A stretch of DNA of 64,000 bases from Candidatus Hydrogenedentota bacterium (GTDB lineage Bacteria > Hydrogenedentota > Hydrogenedentia > Hydrogenedentales > SLHB01). The stretch covers positions 1 to 64,000 of the forward strand of contig JACRLJ010000033.1 in the NCBI GenBank assembly GCA_016215105.1, read 5' to 3'. Position 1 is the first letter of the stretch. Each line of letters opens with the position of its first letter. The position numbers and the translations under genes are program-made. The notes beneath the pieces are model-generated. The model was given only the letters and a program-made list of their open reading frames with translations, was not told where the DNA came from and did not search any database. Below are positions 59,897-64,000 of this stretch, piece by piece.

Positions 59897-60740
59897 GCTC
59901 TGCCAGGTCGCGCAGAGTTTCGGCGCGGTCGCCGAACGGCTCCAGAACGCTCGTCGCCGCGGCGATTAGGTCTGCGACCTTACTACGGGCGCCCTCAACG
60001 CCAAGATGCGAGGCAAACGTGCTTTTCCCGACATCTTCGTGATCGCAGTGGGAATCCAAGACGTCGTCCGTGATCTGAAACGCGAGGCCCATATAGCGGG
60101 CGTACGATTCCAGGACCTGAATTTCGTCAGGCGGCAGGCCCACCAAATAGGCCGGCACCTGCACGGAGGCCAGGAACAAAGCCCCGGCCTTCTGGTGGTG
60201 GGTATATTCCAATTCGTCGAGAGAGACGGCGCGATCGGTCAAGTCGAGGTCCGCGTGCTGACCGGCGACCAAGCCCCCCGTTCCCACCGCGTGCGCCAGA
60301 TGCCGTACCGCCGGGCTCGCGGCGCCGCCGCAGCCGAACATCTCCGCGTTGTGCGCGACCAGATCGAACGCCAATGCAATGAGGCCCATCGCCGCGAGGA
60401 TGGCCGTGGCCTCGCCGTATTTGATATGCGTGCAGGGACATTCGCGCCGTAGAATCGCGTTATCCATCGAAGGCAAGTCATCAAGAACCAAGGAGGCGGC
60501 GTGAACAAACTCCACCGCGCATGCCGCGTCCATCACACGCTCCAGCGGTGTCCCCGCCAAATCACTGACCGCCAGCACCAGCACCGGACGCAACCGTTTG
60601 CCTGCGCTGAGCGCGGCGTACCTCATGGCATCGTGTACCCGTTGCGGCGGGGTGTCGGTGTCCGGAAGGCGTGAGTCAAGCGCGCGATCCACCAGTGCCC
60701 TTCGCTGCTCCAAATACTCGGCCAGCGCTATATGCGGCAT
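59874..60740 (-). CDS. Short-chain polyprenyl diphosphate synthase (FPP/GGPP type)
   Basis: A 288-residue trans-prenyltransferase. The first aspartate motif is DDLPSMD (87-93) followed by RR, and the second is DDVLD (225-229); GKRLRPVL (about 48) is the IPP-binding region. The length suggests a geranyl- or farnesyl-type (IspA) product; chain length is not evident. It overlaps the GH42-like gene by 23 bases, which suggests a shared transcript although no shared pathway is visible. Confidence 0.9.
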   Translation of the reverse strand: MPHIALAEYLEQRRALVDRALDSRLPDTDTPPQRVHDAMRYAALSAGKRLRPVLVLAVSDLAGTPLERVMDAACAVEFVHAASLVLDDLPSMDNAILRRECPCTHIKYGEATAILAAMGLIALAFDLVAHNAEMFGCGGAASPAVRHLAHAVGTGGLVAGQHADLDLTDRAVSLDELEYTHHQKAGALFLASVQVPAYLVGLPPDEIQVLESYARYMGLAFQITDDVLDSHCDHEDVGKSTFASHLGVEGARSKVADLIAAATSVLEPFGDRAETLRDLAEHVRTRTA

Positions 60741-60821
60741 GACTGCTCCAACTGCGTCGCGTGGACGCTGTACATCAGTGGCAGGCCACGTCCGGGCCGC
60801 GTCAGTGCGATGTCCATTCGC

Positions 60822-62144
60822 TCAGCGCTCCTCCACTCGAATCCAGCCGCCAATATCCACCCGCTCCCCGGTCAATTCCGCGTCAAATATGCGGTCTGCC
60901 CGAAACTCGAGTGTCCCCGCCTCCACATCCAAAAGCACGGTATCGGCGTCGCGTGTAGCCAACGTGGCTACTACACTGCCGCCCTGGAGCAATTGTATCT
61001 CCGTTGGTCCAAGTTGAGGATAACAATTCATGTGTGTAACCCGCAAGCTGCCAGAGGTCACCGTGAGCCGCGCGTGATGCGACATGGGCCGGCACCGGCA
61101 GCCGCGCACCGTTCTCTCCGCATACCAACCATCCAGCGGAAACTCCGCGCCGGGGAAAAACAGGGTTCCCAGCTCGATGAGGCCCCAGAAGCGGCAGCCC
61201 CGCTGCCCTTCCCGCCGCCTCCGCCGGCGTTCGGCCATGGCCTGCGGCCAGTATCCCACGGCGGCGGACCACGCCTTCGCGTGAGCGCCGAGCTTCCACC
61301 ACTCTCTGTCGAGGACGGCCCGTCCCAGCGCGCGCGACTCGCCCAGAATGGTCGCCAACTTGATTGGCACCGCGTGTGACAAGGGGAAGTTCCGGCCGAT
61401 TAGCCAGAACCTGTTGCGCGTATTCAGATAGTACTTTCGCTGGGCGCGTTCTCCCTCGCCCATCGTCGCGCTGAATTTGTGGCGGACCGCCGCTTCCGGG
61501 CACGACCACACTTCATACCCCGCATTCCATATTCGCAGGCACAAATCGAGGTCGTCCAAATAAATCTCGAACTCCTCCGGCAGCAAACCGGTCTTGCGAA
61601 GGGCCGATACCCGTAAGAAGCATGCGCCGCCGCATGCCCCGGCGACCCGTCGCCGGACGTTCCAACGGGGTGCGTCCAAACGGCCCAGGCCCACGTCCCA
61701 GCAGCCCCCGATTATGGAGCAAGCCAGGCCAACCGAGTTGATAATCCCGGGCGCGTCGTACAACAGCATCTTGGGGGCCAGCGCGCCGATTTCCGGGCGG
61801 GATTCGGCCATTTCAACGAGCCGCTCGATAGCGTCTGGCGCGGTCACGGTGTCGTTGTTGAGAAGGAACACATAGTCTGCGTTATACTCTAATGCACGGC
61901 TTAAGCCGGCGTTGTTGCCCCCTGACCAACCCAGGTTGCGGGGGAGAACGAGGATTTCGACCCGGGGATCGTTACGGTAGGTATCGCGCACGAAAGCGGC
62001 CGATTCGTCTTCGCTGGCGTTATCGAGTAAAATGAACTTGGCGTTGGAATACGTACAGGCAGCCAACGAGTCGAAGCATTCGCGCAGATGCTTCAGACCA
62101 TTCCAGTTGATAACTAATACGTGTACTAATGGCAGATTCTTCAT
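60822..62144 (-). CDS. Glycosyltransferase family 2
   Basis: A 440-residue GT-A glycosyltransferase of the rhamnosyltransferase-like GT2 group: VHVLVINWNGLKHLRECFDS, LGWSGGNNAGLSRAL and FLLNNDTV (the metal-binding triad near 96-98), then GGACFLRVSALRKTGLLPEEF. A C-terminal region of about 170 residues is basic, then beta-rich, and may be a separate binding domain; it is longer than usual for the family. No membrane segment is obvious. The start at 62144 (MKNLPLVHVLV) follows the GT2 pattern; a TTG/ATG upstream is rejected. Confidence 0.85.
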   Translation of the reverse strand: MKNLPLVHVLVINWNGLKHLRECFDSLAACTYSNAKFILLDNASEDESAAFVRDTYRNDPRVEILVLPRNLGWSGGNNAGLSRALEYNADYVFLLNNDTVTAPDAIERLVEMAESRPEIGALAPKMLLYDAPGIINSVGLACSIIGGCWDVGLGRLDAPRWNVRRRVAGACGGACFLRVSALRKTGLLPEEFEIYLDDLDLCLRIWNAGYEVWSCPEAAVRHKFSATMGEGERAQRKYYLNTRNRFWLIGRNFPLSHAVPIKLATILGESRALGRAVLDREWWKLGAHAKAWSAAVGYWPQAMAERRRRRREGQRGCRFWGLIELGTLFFPGAEFPLDGWYAERTVRGCRCRPMSHHARLTVTSGSLRVTHMNCYPQLGPTEIQLLQGGSVVATLATRDADTVLLDVEAGTLEFRADRIFDAELTGERVDIGGWIRVEER

Positions 62145-62203
62145 TCGCGAAGTATAGCAATGGGCGCCGGGCAATTGGAACGCCGCGGCGAGGAGGGAGC
62201 ACT

Positions 62204-62686
62204 ATGACACCACAACAGCGCAGCGCGCTCCTAGAGGATTTTGCAGGCGCGCACAGCCAATTGCTCGAGGCGCTCGAAGCGTTCCCCAAGAAGATGTGGG
62301 AGTACAAACCCGAGCCGGGCAAGTGGAGTATCCACCAAATTGTGTGGCACCTCGCGGATAGCGAGACGATCAATTATGGCCGCTGCAAGAAGATTATCGC
62401 CGAGCCGCGCAAACTGGTGATGACTTTCAATCAAGACAAATGGGCTGATGCGTCGCATTACCATGCGAACAGCGTGAAAGACGCGCTCGAGATCATCCGG
62501 CTCCTGCGTGCGGTCGAGACGCGCCTGCTGAAGGGGCTGCCGGCGGATGCCTGGAAAAGAACCATGCGGCACCCGGAGGCGGGCATCAAAACTCTCGAAG
62601 AATGGCTGGTCATGAACACCAACCACGTCCATGTCCACATCAAACAAATGCAGCGCACTTTCGATGCCTGGAAAGCCAATTCGTGA
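62204..62686 (+). CDS. DinB-family protein
   Basis: A 160-residue DinB-like four-helix bundle: GKWSIHQIVWHLADSE holds the first metal histidine and EEWLVMNTNHVHVHIKQMQR the other two. DinB proteins are often thiol-dependent metal enzymes (bacillithiol/mycothiol transferases) or of unknown function. The start at 62204 follows GGAGGGAG. It is divergent from the GT2 gene, and the HAD gene starts eight bases after it. Confidence 0.88.
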   Translation: MTPQQRSALLEDFAGAHSQLLEALEAFPKKMWEYKPEPGKWSIHQIVWHLADSETINYGRCKKIIAEPRKLVMTFNQDKWADASHYHANSVKDALEIIRLLRAVETRLLKGLPADAWKRTMRHPEAGIKTLEEWLVMNTNHVHVHIKQMQRTFDAWKANS

Positions 62687-62693
62687 GCCGTGG

Positions 62694-63446
62694 ATGACCC
62701 ATCTTGTCCGCGAAACCACGGCCGCGCCACGAATCCAAGCCCTCATTTTCGATTTTGACGGGCTTATTCTGGACACCGAAACCCCGGACTTTCAGTCCTG
62801 GCAGGAAATCTATGCGGCGCACGGCGCTGAACTGACCATGGATATTTGGGCGGATTGCGTCGGGCGTCCAGCCCACGTGTTCGATGCTCACACTCACCTC
62901 GAAGGGCTGCTGGGCCAGGCTTTGGACCGATTCGAGGTCCGCGCGCAGCGGTGGCTGCGCTTTGCGGAGTTGCTGGAGGCGCAGTCCCTCCTGCCCGGTG
63001 TGGAATCGTACGTCACGGAAGCCCGGCGGCTCGGATTGCGCGCGTCCGTGGCCTCGAGCGCCCCGCGAAGCTGGGTCGAACACCATCTCGAACGGCTTGG
63101 CTTGCTTGCTCAATTCGACTGTCTCCGATGCGTCGAGGACGTCACGCACGCCAAACCGCACCCTGAACTCTACCAAAGCGCCCTGACCGCCCTGGGCGTC
63201 GAACCCATTCGGGCCATCGCGTTTGAAGATTCTCCGAACGGGGCCCAGGCCGCCAAAAGAGCGGGCCTTTATTGTGTGGCGGTTCCCAATGCCGTTACCC
63301 GCCAATTGCTCATTGACCACGCGGATTTGGTCCTCAATTCCCTTGCCGACCTCACCTTGCCGGAATTGCTTTCCAAGGTGGAATCCGAAGAAGGCCGGTT
63401 GAATCCAAATTCGCGCAGTGATACCATCCCGCGAATCGATGAGTGA
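62694..63446 (+). CDS. HAD-superfamily phosphatase/phosphomutase (beta-phosphoglucomutase-like)
   Basis: A 250-residue HAD hydrolase: motif I is FDFDGLILDTET (D20, D22), motif II is SVASSAPRSW, motif III includes K in THAKPHPELY, and motif IV is AFEDSPNGAQAAKRAG. The cap between motif I and II (GRPAHVFDAH) is of the PGM type. Substrate unknown (sugar phosphates or pyrophosphate are usual). It begins eight bases after the DinB gene and is probably cotranscribed. Confidence 0.87.
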   Translation: MTHLVRETTAAPRIQALIFDFDGLILDTETPDFQSWQEIYAAHGAELTMDIWADCVGRPAHVFDAHTHLEGLLGQALDRFEVRAQRWLRFAELLEAQSLLPGVESYVTEARRLGLRASVASSAPRSWVEHHLERLGLLAQFDCLRCVEDVTHAKPHPELYQSALTALGVEPIRAIAFEDSPNGAQAAKRAGLYCVAVPNAVTRQLLIDHADLVLNSLADLTLPELLSKVESEEGRLNPNSRSDTIPRIDE

Positions 63447-63469
63447 TTATCCTTGGTCTTCACAGGAGA

Positions 63470-63525
63470 TCCGTGGTAATTGGTGTGTGCCGGCGTGCGC
63501 AACCGCGTGATCGCGGCCTGAACTT
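63470..63525 (+). promoter_or_regulatory. Possible SAM-II-like riboswitch leader of metY
   Basis: The leader contains CGTGGT (63472-63477) able to pair with ACCGCG (63502-63507), an intervening AATTGG and GCCGGC, and after the stem TGATCGCGGCCTGAA. This order resembles the SAM-II class, seen upstream of metX/metY genes, but the conserved GCTAAA is not exact. A competing hairpin, CCGCG-TGAT-CGCGG (63503-63516), overlaps it, as expected for a switch. It ends about 25 bp before the metY start. Confidence 0.3.
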
Positions 63526-63537
63526 TTCAATCAATGA

Positions 63538-64000
<463 letters not shown>

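Overview
The window looks like a piece of chromosome from an uncultured, GC-rich, Gram-negative bacterium. Pal and a YbgF/CpoB-like protein indicate a Tol-Pal outer membrane system. The many secreted or anchored carbohydrate enzymes, the DUF4965/DUF1793-type protein, the DUF1573 protein, the tectonin-like and carboxypeptidase-regulatory-like repeats and a DUF1580-like HTH protein suggest a Hydrogenedentota or Planctomycetota-like (PVC-adjacent) lineage. No rRNA is present, so this placement is inference.

Layout. 0-5.6 kb: an EEP-family phosphatase, an unknown protein, a secreted DUF4965-type protein, a 721-bp gap with repeats, then a PPi-type phosphofructokinase. 5.6-9.05 kb: a stretch in which three genes are damaged: a Tat-lipoprotein TolB-like protein (frameshift), hicA (premature stop) and gnd (internal deletion with frameshift). 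9.1-16.6 kb: a sugar isomerase, a 2-hydroxyacid dehydrogenase, then a tightly coupled purO - AAA ATPase - TPR - purB - lipid kinase run. 16.7-23.4 kb (minus strand): a DUF433/DUF5615 toxin-antitoxin-like pair, UDP-GlcNAc pyrophosphorylase, zinc ribbon, DUF1573 protein, GlcNAc-kinase-like protein, and a ybgF-pal operon with a strong promoter.

23.6-35.66 kb: a 12.0-kb integrated element, bounded by a 50-bp perfect direct repeat that covers the 3' part of tRNA-Arg(CCG). It carries a tyrosine integrase beside the intact tRNA, a control region with a promoter/operator palindrome and a long hairpin, a prim-pol and a helicase-like replication protein, about ten small unknown proteins, an HK97-gp10-like protein, a possible tail chaperone and a tape measure protein. 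I see no terminase, portal, protease, capsid, major tail or lysis gene. Most of its genes are joined by stop/start overlaps. This is the best candidate in the window for an undescribed system, either a phage satellite or a reduced prophage.

35.7-45.7 kb: a SDR oxidoreductase, a four-helix-bundle protein flanked by inverted heptamer arrays, an ABC exporter whose permease is fused to a CPBP protease, lysA, a small unknown protein, radA-disA (DNA repair and c-di-AMP) and pyrF-pyrE. 45.8-53.6 kb: a family-10-like glycosyl hydrolase, a GH20 hexosaminidase with a tectonin-like tail, and a 1239-residue protein with twelve carboxypeptidase-regulatory-like repeats. 53.7-62.1 kb (minus strand): a polyprenyl synthase, an anchored GH42-like protein, a FGGY kinase, a C45 acyltransferase and a phosphoesterase, preceded by a GT2 glycosyltransferase. 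62.2-64 kb: DinB, a HAD phosphatase, and the start of metY with a possible SAM-II-like leader.

Themes: amino-sugar salvage and use (GH20, GlcNAc kinase, UDP-GlcNAc pyrophosphorylase), nucleotide synthesis (purO, purB, pyrF, pyrE), and a striking set of period-7 and period-9 repeat arrays in the intergenic spaces.
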